From assembly GCA_001792895.1 (NCBI GenBank), contig MARA01000039.1, positions 124,001-188,000 of the forward strand: DNA of 64,000 nucleotides, in the 5' to 3' direction. The translations under genes were made by a program, and so were the position numbers. This document shows, in pieces, positions 11,901-23,732 of the stretch. This stretch comes from Lentinus brumalis (lineage: Eukaryota > Basidiomycota > Agaricomycetes > Polyporales > Polyporaceae). The notes under the pieces were generated by a model. The model searched no databases. It was given only the letters and a program-made list of their open reading frames with translations, and was not told the origin of the DNA. Numbering within the stretch: the stretch's first letter is position 1; the number at the start of each line of letters is the position of its first letter.

Positions 11901-14900
11901 TCGCCGCTCCGCTCTCCCTGCTACTCTTGGCCGCATCGCTCTTCTCCCTGTCAGAGTGTAGACTGCGTTTTGAGCTCGAACCCTTCAGCAACGAACCCAA
12001 GCTCAACACTGACGACTTCTTCGCTGATCCCGGAACGGCGTGTGGATGTAAATTTGTGTCCTTCGGGGCGACATCGAGGTGGGCGCTCGGAGGTGGTAGG
12101 CAGAGAGCGAGCCAGTTGGATGGGTGGGCGAAACGGACATGGGCGGGACGTTAGGAGGGGGCACCTGTATGGACTGCGACGACGATCGCCTGAAAAAGGG
12201 TATCGACGATGGCGTGAGGCGCTTGGTCGAAGGGTTCCGGCGTACAGACGAAGACGGGCTCAAAGGCGCACTCGGTGGCACGGGCGGGACATTCGTGCTG
12301 GCGCTGGAGGCTGTCTCAGTACGGCTGGAAATGAACCGATCTGGAGTCTTAGAGGGGCCAACAGGATGGCCAGCCGGCGAGAGCGGACCACGGGTAGAGC
12401 CGATCGACGACAAAGAGGCCAAAGAGGTGGCAGAGGCCATTGCGTCGGAGTTGATAGGCGACCAGTCCTCCGCAGAAGCCTTTGACGGCGAAGTTGGCGA
12501 AAAAGCTTTCTCCTTTGACATTGACTTCCGGATCTGCTGTCCAAAGGACATGGCCCGCGGGCTGGTGACCGGCGACTTGGCGGCATCCTTCATTGAAGAG
12601 TTGGACGGCGTCGACGATAGCTTCTTGCCCAGTGCGCTCGAGAAGCTCCACTTCTTGGACGGCGTCTTGTGCAGGTTGGTCGGGGTGGTCGACTTGGGCA
12701 CCTGCAGCGAGCTATGTTTGGACGGCGTCGTTGGAAAAGCGGGCACATCGAGAGTAGTGGGGAAAGTCACATCGTTGAACGTCTCTCTCCTGCTCCGGTC
12801 CGGGACGGTAGGCGGAGGAGCAGCGCCAGGAGACGCAAGAGGCGACTTGTACGTGGAAAGCTCCTTCGGCAGTGGGGGGACTGGCGGGACGTAGCCCTCA
12901 TCAGCGGAGTCAACAGGAGCCACGAGGGCAGCAGCACGGTCGCGCGCGGACGTGGAGTCGCCACCGTGCCCAATCGAGGAATCGCTGCCTCCACTATTCC
13001 TACGAGCCTTCCCAGAAGACTGCCGGCCAGAGGCAGCCGATACAGACGTGTTGCTGGTGGCCACAGACAACGAGGCAGAGTCGCGTGAACTTGTCGTGGG
13101 CGTGCTGGCATATGTACCCGACGATGCTGAGCCCCTCTTGGGCGTGAAGCTCGAGCGAGCACTTGCTGATCCCGTCTTCTTCGTCGACTTGTCTGGCAGC
13201 GGAGAGCCATGGTGAACGTCATCCCCGCTCGTCACCGCGTGGTCCGTGTCCGCAGGGCCTTCGAGCGCGAGACCAGAGCTAACGCGGTGAGCACTGTCCC
13301 TGTGTTTCTCCTTCCCGCTCAACGATGCGTGCACGCTGGATCGTTTGCTGCTCCTTCTGTCGCCGCCTTCAACTCCCTCCCATTGCGTCGTCGTCTTCGC
13401 AGGAGTGCCAGGACGGCTAGTACTGCCCATCCTGCTATGACCACCAATGCTGGAGCGCGCACGCGCCGACTTCCCTGAGAGACCGTCCAGCTTCCTCAGC
13501 GCCTCCATCGTCGTCTGATCGTCCAGATCGGACCATCCCTCCTGAGTGCCGCGTAGCAGGGAGTGGGCGACGTTCGAGGCCAGGTGTGGCTGGGTGGACA
13601 GCGGAGACGATGCAGAGCTACTGGTGTTGCCGCCCTGCTTCAGGAACTGCTGAATAGAGGAAGACGACGGCGATGGCGGCAGGTGCGAAAAGTCAGAGTT
13701 GTGCATCCGGCGAGGGTGGTGCGCCTCAGCGTGGCTCGAAGAAGCCGAGCCCTGTCGCGTGTGCCGTACGCTGACGGAGAGAGTGTCCCTTCTCCGATCC
13801 TTGACCTTCTCCTTTGGTGTCACTTCCGACGGCATACCGACCCCGAGACTCCTGTGCCGCCTGGCCTTGTCCTTCACCGTGCTAGGCGGCGAAGACTTGG
13901 ACACCAGGTTGCCGTTGTCCAGCTCGAACTCCTCCGAAGTCCGCTTTCTGGGGCGTTGAGTTGGAGTTGCGAATGAGCTGGGGGGTGCCCCTGGGTCACT
14001 GGCCGAGGCGTAGACTCCATTCGCTGGCAGTGCGGGCACGTCTGCCGAGTGCGACTGGGGATGTCGTGGATACAGGATCTCCTCTCCACCGCTCTCGTCG
14101 GCCATCGACCGTTGGCTACGCAATTGACGAGCGCGCTTCGCTTCCATGACCGGCTGCTGGAAAGCTCAGATAGTGTGCGGGGGATTGAATCAGTACAGGA
14201 CACATACCTCACCATCTGTGACTTCGGACATCGACCCTTGGCTGCGCAAAGAGTGAACAGGCTTCACGTCCATCAGTTGCTGCTGGAGCGCTTAGAGGAA
14301 GACGCAGACAAGGATGAGAAGCTACGAACCTCGGTCTCCTCGTCCTGCTCTCCATCAATGGCCTCGATCGTCCACGGGCTGTCCGACAGATCCCTCTCGT
14401 CCTCCGGCATGTCCATCTCCGCCGAGTCCTCTTCATCGACGCGCTCCTGCACCACGAACTCGAAATCGTCGTTGTCGTTGCGAGGTCCCCGCGCCCAGCG
14501 GGGGTAGCGAGTTCTCCGACGCCGACGAGCATGCGCCGGTCGATCGCCGCGGGGTCCCTTCCAGGGGTGACGGGCTCGTACGGGTGCATGTCTGGGGTCT
14601 TGGGCAGACTCGGGACGGGCGGAATGGGCGAGTCTGATGGAGTGCGAACACCAAAATAGTATGGGTCGAGTGAGGATGTGGCCGAGGCGGAGCGGGGCAC
14701 GTCTGCCTCGGCGTCGGTGTCTGGGGCGGGTACCTGGAGGAGAGGCTGCTGAGGCGGCTGGTGAGTTGGTTCAGGAAGAGGTGGTGAGTGAACGCCAACG
14801 TCAAGAGGCGAGAACCGTGGCACCTTTCGCGCATCATTGGCAACATCGCGGTCCTCGCCTGCAGGCGGATCTGCGATGTCGAGGGCTGGCGGCCTGTCCC

Positions 14901-14964
14901 TCCGCCTCATTGTTCCTTTTTCATGTGCCACTTGACCGATGGGTGGGGAGGACGGGGCGGACAT
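8943..14964 (-). CDS. DYRK-family protein kinase with very long N-terminal region
   Basis: About ten exons on the minus strand: 14964-14330, 14279-14218, 14156-11812, 11752-10651, 10595-10234, 10177-9950, 9898-9820, 9769-9535, 9482-9007, 8954-8943. The C-terminal third is a complete kinase: P-loop GKGSFGQV, lysine in MAIKII, catalytic [19 protein letters not shown] and the DYRK activation loop [13 protein letters not shown], with the YxY tyrosine expected to be autophosphorylated. The first ~1000 residues are Ser/Pro-rich and disordered. DYRKs of the Pom1/DYRK2 type act in polarity and growth control; that role is inference. The frame breaks at a G-run at 14500-14504 and again at 12065-12068; adding one base at each gives continuous sensible protein. 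The start could instead be the in-frame ATG at 15177, but that extension resembles leader sequence. Confidence 0.85.
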
Positions 14965-17931
14965 ATGCGAGAGGATAAGGAGCGACGAGGAGGGAAAGGA
15001 AAGACAAGAACGAGGACAGTGGTGGTGGTGAGAGAGAGAGTAGGGTCGACGATGCTGAGAACCAGCTACGACGACTGGCCGCTGGTGGATGCCAGTTTGC
15101 TCGTCGTCGGACAGACTCTCCTCGTCGTCCGCTGAGCCTCGTGTTATTTGGCTCTGTTTGTCTTGTGGCAGCGCCATTGTTGCCCAATCAAGTCAGACGC
15201 CCGTTACAAACACGCACTCTGTTCCCTTCCTCTCCGACTACAAAGATACTTACTTACTATCAGTCGCTCCCCCGCTTACTTGCCTCCGGATTCCACCTAC
15301 TCAAGGATATCTCTCGACTTCTGCGAACTTCTTGCGCTTACATCTAGCTTGGTCGCCATCTTTCGCCTCTCACACAGCACCTTTGGGCTTTTCCTCTACA
15401 TACCTCGTTCCCTGTCCTGATGACCTTCCGCTTCGCGCAAGAAGCTTCATGCGCAAGCACGCCGCACTTCGGAAATCAGGGTACCAGTACTTGCGTTGAA
15501 GGCATGTATCAGCATATCAATAACATCTTTGCAAAACATCTCGACGGCAACTGGGATGCCGGACTTATGTCCTCGCTCTCTTACATTGCCGGTAGAGGGT
15601 AACTCGCCACTTGTACGTCGTCTCGATCCATCTCCATCAGTATGCAACTATTGCAAGAGCGGCAGCCCTCGGGAAGAGTCCCGCAGGGAAGCACAACGGC
15701 GCTCGGCGAGAGAGAGAAGGATGGGGATGGCGCCCAGGTGCGCCCACCGCGAGCGCACACGCATACAATGCCTATACGCTGATTACTCTGTACAGATTGT
15801 TCCCGCCGGCCCCCAGTCAGCACGTCGCAGCGTCCTAACGCACGCACCAAATCCCGCCCACGATCCCCTTGAGCACCTTGCTTGACATGAACAACTGAGA
15901 CGAACAGTACATAACGCATTGCGAGCCCGCCCGGCGGGCGTAGCCGCGTCTTCTACCGACGAGACATCGCTCAAATAAATGCTCACCGTGCATGCCCTTT
16001 CAACCGCTTCCTCGCCGGCTCTCTGACCGACGGAAAGGTGACTGCGTTGGTCGCATTTGTACACCTTTTCGTCGATTGGAAGGGTAACCTTTCGGGCGTA
16101 TGTATTCGACCGGCCAATGGACGTGCGATGGAATGTCTGTCCATGCATTTTTGACCGTCATCGTGACGCTTGCCGAACGGACGGAAAGTGGCCATGGCGG
16201 GAACATCCTCCGACTCGCCCCCGACATTGGAAGCTGCGCTCCGCATCACCCTTTTTCGCCCGTCGAATGTCCAAGGGACAGTTTCTTTTCCGCTGGCCGG
16301 GCAAGAGATCAAGAGGTCAAGAGGTCAAGAGGGGCTTCAAACGGATTGCACGGCGCGTTATAATCCATCTTCCTCATCCACCAAGTTTTCGCCAGGTGAA
16401 ACCGCGGCTATGCCTGGGTATGCCCGCCGTGCCGTGTCCGCCCATGGCGACGCATACTCTCCCGCACTCACCACCAAAGAGCCCATTGCGACCGACAATC
16501 GCACACGGGTGCCATATCACTCACATTCGGTAGCGGTGTACCAGACGATGTAGGATATGTACGACTTGAGCAAAAGGGCCAGGGGTGCGTTTCGAATTCG
16601 CTACCCTCGATGACCTGCTAACCTGACTTGCCCAGAATCGCATTCAAGTGCCGACGGTGCAGAGGACCAGCGAAAAGCTGGGTACAGACTGGCCGTTGAG
16701 CGCTGAGTGTCATCGTCGCTGAGTCGGGTTCACAGCTATAGCTGCCTTTTTGCCGTGTCGGGTTGCTCAGGTACTCCCCGCTCACACTCTGGCTTTCGTC
16801 GCCGTCTCGCTGCTCTCTGCTAGCCTGCTGAACGCTCTGTACCCTGCCTATCCGACTATGGCGCCCCGAAGCCTTTCTGAGGCGTCAACGAGGAGGAATG
16901 CTGCCCCGCGTACGCGACATCGTCGTCTCGCCATCTCCCCACGGTCCTGGTTCGGTGCGAGCGACTCGCCTTCAAGCATTGTTCGTCACTTTGTGCCCGA
17001 ATGTCGGCACGCACTGCCGAGGCGTGCGGGGCTGACTTGCAGGGACGAGACGATCAGCGCAGCGCGGGGGACAGACGCGAACAAATGTCTCGGACAGATC
17101 GAGCGAAGAGGGAATGACGGATTCGCTTGCGCTAAGACGACCGCCGACGACAGCGCTACGAGGAGCAGGACGGCAGAAGGCAGACGAGACGTGATATTAC
17201 GACAGGTGGCCGCATCGGGCGTGGGCAAGCTCTGTGCGGTTGGTGGACACGCGCATCGAGGCGTCGGACTGCGGGACGTGGCTGGTGTCTGGTAGGGATG
17301 GGGGCCATGTACGGCCGGGAGCAGGCATGCAGGCCGCGCTGCTCGCCTCGATCCCGGCGACGCGGTGTGTGACGAGGACCGGAGCGAGCCGAGCGGGCGG
17401 GCTGCCGAGGACGTCGGCAGAGGGAGATGAAGCGGAGCAGGAAACGGAGGAGATAAGAGGGGATACGGGGGCTCGCGGAGTGTGTCGGGGGCTGTATATT
17501 AGGGTTTGGGAGGGGATAAGTATTACGTACTGCGTGTGATAGAAGCGATCAAAGGAAAGCGCGTTGAGGGTCGCGCATAAAGACGGCGCGCACGGACGCT
17601 GCCTTTCAATTCTCCCTCCCGAGTCCACCCTCCGCTTTTCGGTCGGAGACGCCCGGCGCCCTCAAGCTCAGCGAGTCCGCTCATCAGCGTATGTCTCCCT
17701 CTCCCGCCCGCCTCCCCCGACAATGTCGCTCACCGCGCCCCACAGCCCCGCGCCCCCGACGCGCGCCCGCCGCGGACGCACGCGCGACGCTGCCAACACG
17801 TGTGCCCCCGCGGCACCAAAGCGCCAATCCGCCATACTGTTCCCAGCCTTCATCCTGTCTCTCTCGAGCCGCTATATCAGTCCGCCCTTATCCTCCTTTC
17901 GTCCGCCAGTCCTCCCCACCCTCCCCTCGCC
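14965..17931. other. long divergent region upstream of the DYRK and Zn2Cys6 genes
   Basis: Nearly 3 kb without a supportable gene, between two divergent regulatory genes. 14965-15400 is CT-rich on the plus strand, consistent with the kinase leader on the other strand. 17580-17931 is strongly pyrimidine-rich and ends at the regulator's ATG. Many short open frames are present, but none has a domain or consistent splice sites. Long upstream regions are common for regulator genes, so this may be mostly promoter. A small 8-bp tandem repeat lies at 16309-16332. Confidence 0.45.
16309..16332. repeat. 8-bp tandem repeat, three copies
   Basis: The unit TCAAGAGG is repeated three times without change. 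It is too short to suggest a function. Confidence 0.85.
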
Positions 17932-18922
17932 ATGGGCGACTCCAATCCCGAGTCCGACTCGCAGCATGACCCCAGTCGCCCACAGACTCCGTCCAGCCCC
18001 AGATGACCATGCATCCCATCACCTACTCCAGCATGCCCACCATGCACATGTACCCCTTCCCGCCCGGCATGGTCACCTCCCAGCCCACTCGCACCAAGCG
18101 CCGTCAGGTCAAGAATGCCTGCACAAACTGTCAGAAGGCGTGCAAGAAGTGCGATGACGCCCGCCCCTGCCTCCGCTGTGTCAAGTACGGCATTGCGGAG
18201 GAATGCATCGATTCCCAGCGCAAGGAGCGCCAGAAGGGGATCAAGCGAGGGCCTTACAAGAAGCGCGATGGAAAGAGTAAGCACCCTCTTCTCCAGCTCC
18301 TCACGCCGTCGCCGAGGTGTTCGCGTGGGCTCATGTTCTGTACTGACGCGTCGCGCAGCCACCAACGTCGACGAGCAGCAGGTCGACGTTGCAGTGCAAC
18401 CGCAGGGAATCCCTGTCCCCCAGGCCGTGGCCGCCGCTGTTCCGAGCGCCACGCCCCCATTCCCTACGCTGCACCGGTCACCTATCCGCCCGGGTTCTAC
18501 CCCAGTACCCCACCCCGCCTGCTGCCAAACCGGGGGAGACGCCCATGTACTACCCCCAGATCTACTTCGCGCCTATCCCCGCGCCTCCTCCGCCTCAGGC
18601 CACAGGCCAGGACGGTGAGCCCATCGGCTACCCGCCCCCGCAGTACTACCCGGCGACCTTCCTCGCGCCCTACCCGCCTCAATACGCGACTCAGTACATG
18701 ATGCCGCACCCCGCTCACCTTCACGCCCACATGCGTCCCGACGCACAGATGCCCATGGCGCCGGCCCACCACTACGCGCCCTACCCTCAAGCATACGCTA
18801 AGCCGATGCCGCGGGGCGCTGAGGTCGCCGCCGCTCCGCAGATGGTTGACACGAGGAGGGATGGGCGCATGGACCATACCCGGATGGGAGAGCCTATCCA
18901 TGGAGCTCAGGCGAAGGCTTAG
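17932..18922 (+). CDS. Zn2Cys6 (GAL4-type) transcription factor, frame broken at C-runs
   Basis: Two exons joined across an intron at 18277-18358 (GTAAGC to GCGCAG). The DNA-binding domain follows a basic segment (TKRRQVKNACTNC) and has six cysteines spaced C-X2-C-X6-C-X5-C-X2-C-X8-C, the binuclear zinc cluster, then a basic tail ending KRGPYKKRDGK. The C-terminal half is rich in Pro, Tyr and Ala (PPQYYP, APYPPQY), like an activation region. The text falls into pieces in different frames: it changes at C-runs 17997-18000, 18454-18458 and 18500-18503, and one extra C at each gives a continuous protein starting MGDSNPESDS. If the first run is correct as printed, translation would start at 18003, and the 17932 ATG would be an upstream frame overlapping it by ATGA. 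The target genes are unknown. Confidence 0.8.
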
Positions 18923-21900
18923 CTGAGCGCGCTGGAGGACAAGGACGATGAACATCAGTACGTGAACATGCTATAACGATTGCGCGTCCCGCTCAACGCG
19001 CGTGCAGAGCTCTCAGATATATCTATTGCGTTTCGGACATACGCACCTATGCATACCACTCCTCCCCGTGTCTATCTTTCCGTGATCTTTTTGCTTTCCC
19101 GTTCCGTATGTTGTTGTGCTCCCCCTGTCTGTGTTCTTTGTCCGCCGTGTCGTTGTGAAATGTGTTTGCTGTACAGTAGTCTGGTTGTTGTCGGTCGGTG
19201 CTGCGCTGTGTGTAGATCTGGTCGGATTTCTCTGTTTGTGTCAATGTATATTTGCCTTTGTGTCCATATCACCGAATTTGCTCTCTCCAATGTGCCCGAA
19301 ATGAAATATATTGATGGGATCACACCGTGCACGACAATGATACTGTACATGCATGACGCGCCGCGCGCGACTCGCTGACGACGATCCCCAGGTTCCGTGG
19401 CGCTGCCCAGACAGGACAACCTGGGGAGCGGACGCTTGAGAGGCAGGACCGATCAGTTTGATCATCGTGATCCCCGCGCGACCCCACATCGTCTTCCCGG
19501 CCCACGAAAATGGAGAGATCTCCCGGAGGACCGTTGGGTGGCCGGAGCGGGACTCGCTGTTCGCTAGGCGCGAATATATTCGACTCCGCGCACCCTCCGT
19601 CCGCCCATCAGTTATGCGGAGGATCGTGAAGTGTGTCCTGGCGGGTGCGCGGGTGCGCCCGTCAACCGGTGGCCCTGGGGAACTGGTCATGACGGTGCCC
19701 ATACGTGTGGCCACGATGCGACTCCGCGACTCCAGTGTCCAGCGCGATGTAGTGACAGGATGCCTGGAGCGTAGTTGACAGACAGAGCCAAGGAGCCGGG
19801 ATCGTTCTGGGCGGATCGCACAAGGACGAGCGTGGTGCACCTGCTCGTGCTGGCAGACCAGTGGCCACTACGAGCTAGACCCTGTGGCCACTGCGCGCTG
19901 AGCTGGACACGGAGAGAAGGCGAGTGGGCGGCGGATAAGGTGTTAATGGATGACATATGCTCGATGACGATGGGAAACGTACGGAGGATGAGCGGACCCT
20001 GGCTACATAGCCCACTGCTCCGCGTTCGACCTCCGCTTCCCACTCCGCGTCGTGCACCTCGTCTGCGCCCGTCGTCGAACAGAGGGTGTGTCCAGGATCG
20101 TCCTCAGCGCGATCCTGAGCCCTTGGGAGAGGACCCGAGGGAAAGGCGTCGTCGTGGTGGCACATCCCGTCACTTGGGACTCGTGGAGGCGATCATGAGG
20201 ATGCGCTGCAACTCACCCTGTGTTCTCACAGGAACCCTAGGCGAGCGCATGACGCGATCTTCGTACACCCTCTGGTACGTGCATTGTGAGAGATAGTCCG
20301 GCAGTGGGGTCTGGTCTCCGCGGCGAAGTTGTGTCAAGTCCAGCGTCTCCCCAGAGACGCAACAGACGCGACTGCAGATAGACCTCCGAAGGGACCACTC
20401 CAACGCAACATTGATTCACGCACCATGCAACTTGCGAAGAAGTCGGACCGGGGTCGGTCAACACAAACATTGCTGTGCGAGGTGTGGGAGTGGTCGCCAT
20501 CACCTGCGTCCGCGCGAAGATCATGAAAAGCCCTTGCGGATCTCCGAGATGAGGTCAGTGCGCGTTGTAGCATATCATGGAAGGCAGACTAACGTACGCA
20601 GGTCGCCAATAGACGTTCCCGGAGGCAGTTCCGCTCCCTCGTAACGTCTCCGGACGGTACAATGGCCTATCGTGCGCGCCCTGACAGCGACCAGGAGAGC
20701 GGACGCGTGCCTGCTCGCGACGGACGGCCTTCCCTTGCGAACGTTGCGCATTCTTGGGTTCTACGCATCCGAAGACGTCCGCTGACGAGCCGTAATTGGT
20801 GCACATGCGTCCGCGAAGCAACCGATGGCGCCGATAGGGAGTCCGATGCTGCGAACAAAGCGATTCTCAGCCCAAATGAACGGACCTTCAGGACCTTCAA
20901 TAACGCACGATTGGTTCGTATTTCTGGAAACCTGCACGAGCAGTGAACAAGTGAAGGGGGGCACAAACTCAGTAAGCTGGAGCGACCGGGAGCCCGATTA
21001 TAACCTTCGACTGACTGCAGCTTCTTCACGAAACAGGCCAGGCAGGCCACACGTAATCGCATCGGGCTTCTCTGGCCACTTTCAATCACAATAGTGTGGT
21101 GAGACAGTTAGGAGCATGCAGACGCGACAGGGTCAGACAGGATGACGCCCCGGCGTCGACGCCGAGCGACTAGGCCGATGGGAACTGTGAAGTGGTAGGT
21201 CAATGGTGGTTTACTGCCGGAGGCGCAAGCCGCCGCACTGTCTCGTGTGCCCTAGGCATGGCTATTGCTTCTCTCGCGAGAGCCGCACGGAGCACGAGTG
21301 AAGGCCGAGAACTGCAAGAATGGGGTTAAAGCTGCGACCACATGATGTGAGTGGACGCGATGCTCACATGGCTTGACAGGGTTGCCCTCCAGTCCTCTAC
21401 TTTCGACCGTGCTTCTACCGACGTTGGGAAGACAGCTTGCAGGATCTGGACGAGGTCCGAGTATCGGGAGCAGGAACTCGCATCTCCACTTAGCCCGGAG
21501 GAACGGTAGACACGGACCCTGTGGCCTCGTGCCTTCATTGGGGACATGGAGATTTGAGTTTCGTAATGGTGAGTTCATGCATGTTATGATGCGTCACGAT
21601 CTCGTGCGGCTGGATGCTTGTGCTGAGTTGGAATCCTGGAAGCTCCCCTGCTTGTCACAGACTATCGCAAGGTGGTGTGAAGGCGCATGAGTCCTAGATT
21701 CATCGATGGGATTGCATCCTTGAAACTTGATGGAACGGTTTGCGGCGGAGTCTCAATCCTGCTTCGTGCAACCAGGAGACTCGGTAGCCTTGTGCCTGGA
21801 CCACCGTTCATCGAACATCGAGCGGAGTTGCCCCGCCCGGCTGTGAGACGGTCGTTTGCTTGCTCGGTTCTAACGATATGGAGTGTCATAACAAGTAACC

Positions 21901-23732
21901 GCGGCTTGACGATCATACAGGGACTCACCACGTTATGCCTCGAGGTTTTGCAGCCAGCACTTCGACGACGAATTCTCTGCTTCGAACGGATGTACCATAA
22001 CCTTAGTGGACACGACAGTCGTACGACGCGCCAGTTGGCCGCCACGCTGTGGCCATGAAGTAGGGAAGCTATGATGGCCGGGTACAATATGGGGAGAATG
22101 ACGAATCTTATAGGTGCGAGGAAGGTCGGACCACTTCAACTCGAACTCACATCGCAGATGCAGGCATCGTCGGTTGGTCCGGATCGGCCAGCACCTGGTA
22201 CCGAGCAGATGCCCAGTGCTCGGAGACTCGGAGAGGGTTGGCAGGACGCGGCGGATTTGAGGGCCACCTCGTGCGTTGTGTGACTTCGTCAAGGGATGCA
22301 AGTTGAAGTTGATACGCACCGAGCACGGCTCCTTTTCGGCCCTCCGTCTCTGATCCATCCAACCGCTATGTAGGTAACGCAGTCATCTTGATGACTGCAA
22401 TGCGTCGCATATCCGCCGTCTGGGGGCAACTTCCATGTTGGCGAGAGAGGAGATTCCTCTTGTCGTGGGGCAACAGGTAAACTGGTACACCATGTGCGGC
22501 CGAGTCCGGGACGGAGTACTCAACAGCTGACTTGCAGGTTGAAGACGTGCCGCCAGCGGCTTGGAAACGGCGTGTGTATCCCCGAAGCTAGCGCTGCGAC
22601 ATCGAGAGGGAGACCAGTCCGACATCGGATACAGTGAGGACGAGACAGAAGCCGGCAGCTCAGACGGAGCCTCTGAATCGGAGGTCGAACAGAGGCTGTC
22701 AACCACGCTAGAAAAGGCAGGTTTGTCGCCAGCCTTCAGGTTCTCCCCACACATCCGAGTCCAGAGCTCATGCTGCGAGTCCGATGGCTGCTGAATGCGT
22801 CTCGACTCTCTGCGTTCTCCGGCGCTGCTTCCGGGAGATGCTTCGGCCCTTCCTTCAACTTGCAGCCGGAGCCTTGATAACGTTGGTATAAAGTGGGTAT
22901 GTGGGCTTTCTCTTCACAGCGGCCCGGTCGGTAGCTCCCAAGATTCATGCGTATAAAGTTAAAAGTAGGGTACTGCTTCCGTCGTGCTGGAAGCGTTCAT
23001 GCCACCGGGTTCAATAATTTTGGCACCTGTTGCCACGTTCAGGTCAGTCTACTTCGCAACCAGTACTTACTGTCAAAATTTCACTCATCTCGCCCTCAGC
23101 AGCACTTCAGCCTCAATCCCGAAACGGGTAGAGCTGTCCTTGACTCCGGATCCTTGTGACAACTGTCACCTTCGACATGCTCGAGCTCTATGGAAATTCA
23201 CGAAGGATGAACTCCATTCCGAGCATGCAACAAGCTCAAGGTTCGTATTTCGAGTCGCATCGTGTGACGCTAAGGTGAAGTTTGCGGTCGCGCTGCGACT
23301 GTGCCTATCTGTGCACGACTGTCGCGCGGCAAGATCTGCATGTCTCATTGGGAGCGTGGAGGAACGCGACGGAGGGCCGCCGCTCAAGATGCTTCGTTTC
23401 TAGCGGCGGGTGATGAAGGCTAGGTACTCTATCTAAGTACGTAGTTATGCCGGTTCTAGTCCAGGTCAATTGGAAGCGTGATGGAAGCGCATCGTCTGAC
23501 CAACGTTCGAGGAGTATATCCCAAGTTTCGCTCAGCGACATGCATTGTGTGATGTCCGGCTGCGAAAGACCGCATGCAAGTTGTGCGAAGTTCGAAGTTC
23601 GAACCACACTGTGGAAGCGCGCGAAGGCGCATCGGACCGTCGGCCGCGCCCACGGCGCTTTGCGTCTGCGCTCCTCCTGCCCCGGATGCTCCTTCCTCCA
23701 ACGCAAACAGCCTCAGCTTCAGATACTGACCC
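18923..23732. other. gene-poor stretch of 4.8 kb
   Basis: No open frame here has a recognisable domain, and no set of short exons could be chained with good splice sites. 18923-19320 is T-rich and probably the regulator's 3' UTR. Isolated splice-like signals occur, for example a good branch and acceptor (CTGACTTGCAG) near 22528-22538 followed by an acidic open stretch to 22794, and a near-duplicate word GTTCGAA around 23585-23600. No terminal repeats, poly-A tail or transposase motif was seen. It could be decayed mobile DNA, an unannotated non-coding RNA locus, or a very divergent gene. Confidence 0.4.

Noticed and set aside
12124..12894. 256-residue plus-strand open frame
   Set aside because: Lies inside the DYRK kinase on the other strand; low-complexity Gly/Val/Asp composition and no domain. 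Antisense shadow of GC-rich coding sequence.
14500..14504. programmed ribosomal frameshift in the kinase
   Set aside because: No slippery heptamer or downstream structure seen, and the same kind of break occurs in eight other places, so an assembly error is simpler.
16750..17295. 181-residue plus-strand open frame between kinase and regulator
   Set aside because: Starts with a non-ATG codon, Arg/Ala/Thr-rich, no domain or splice partner.
17932..18003. regulatory upstream open reading frame coupled to the regulator
   Set aside because: Preferred explanation is one missing C in the run 17997-18000, because two more C-runs in the same gene need the same correction. Kept as a finding to be tested, not as a feature.
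23585..23605. possible tRNA B-box (GTTCGAA words)
   Set aside because: The words are a short direct repeat; no A-box, acceptor stem or cloverleaf can be formed around them. No tRNA was found by eye anywhere in the window.
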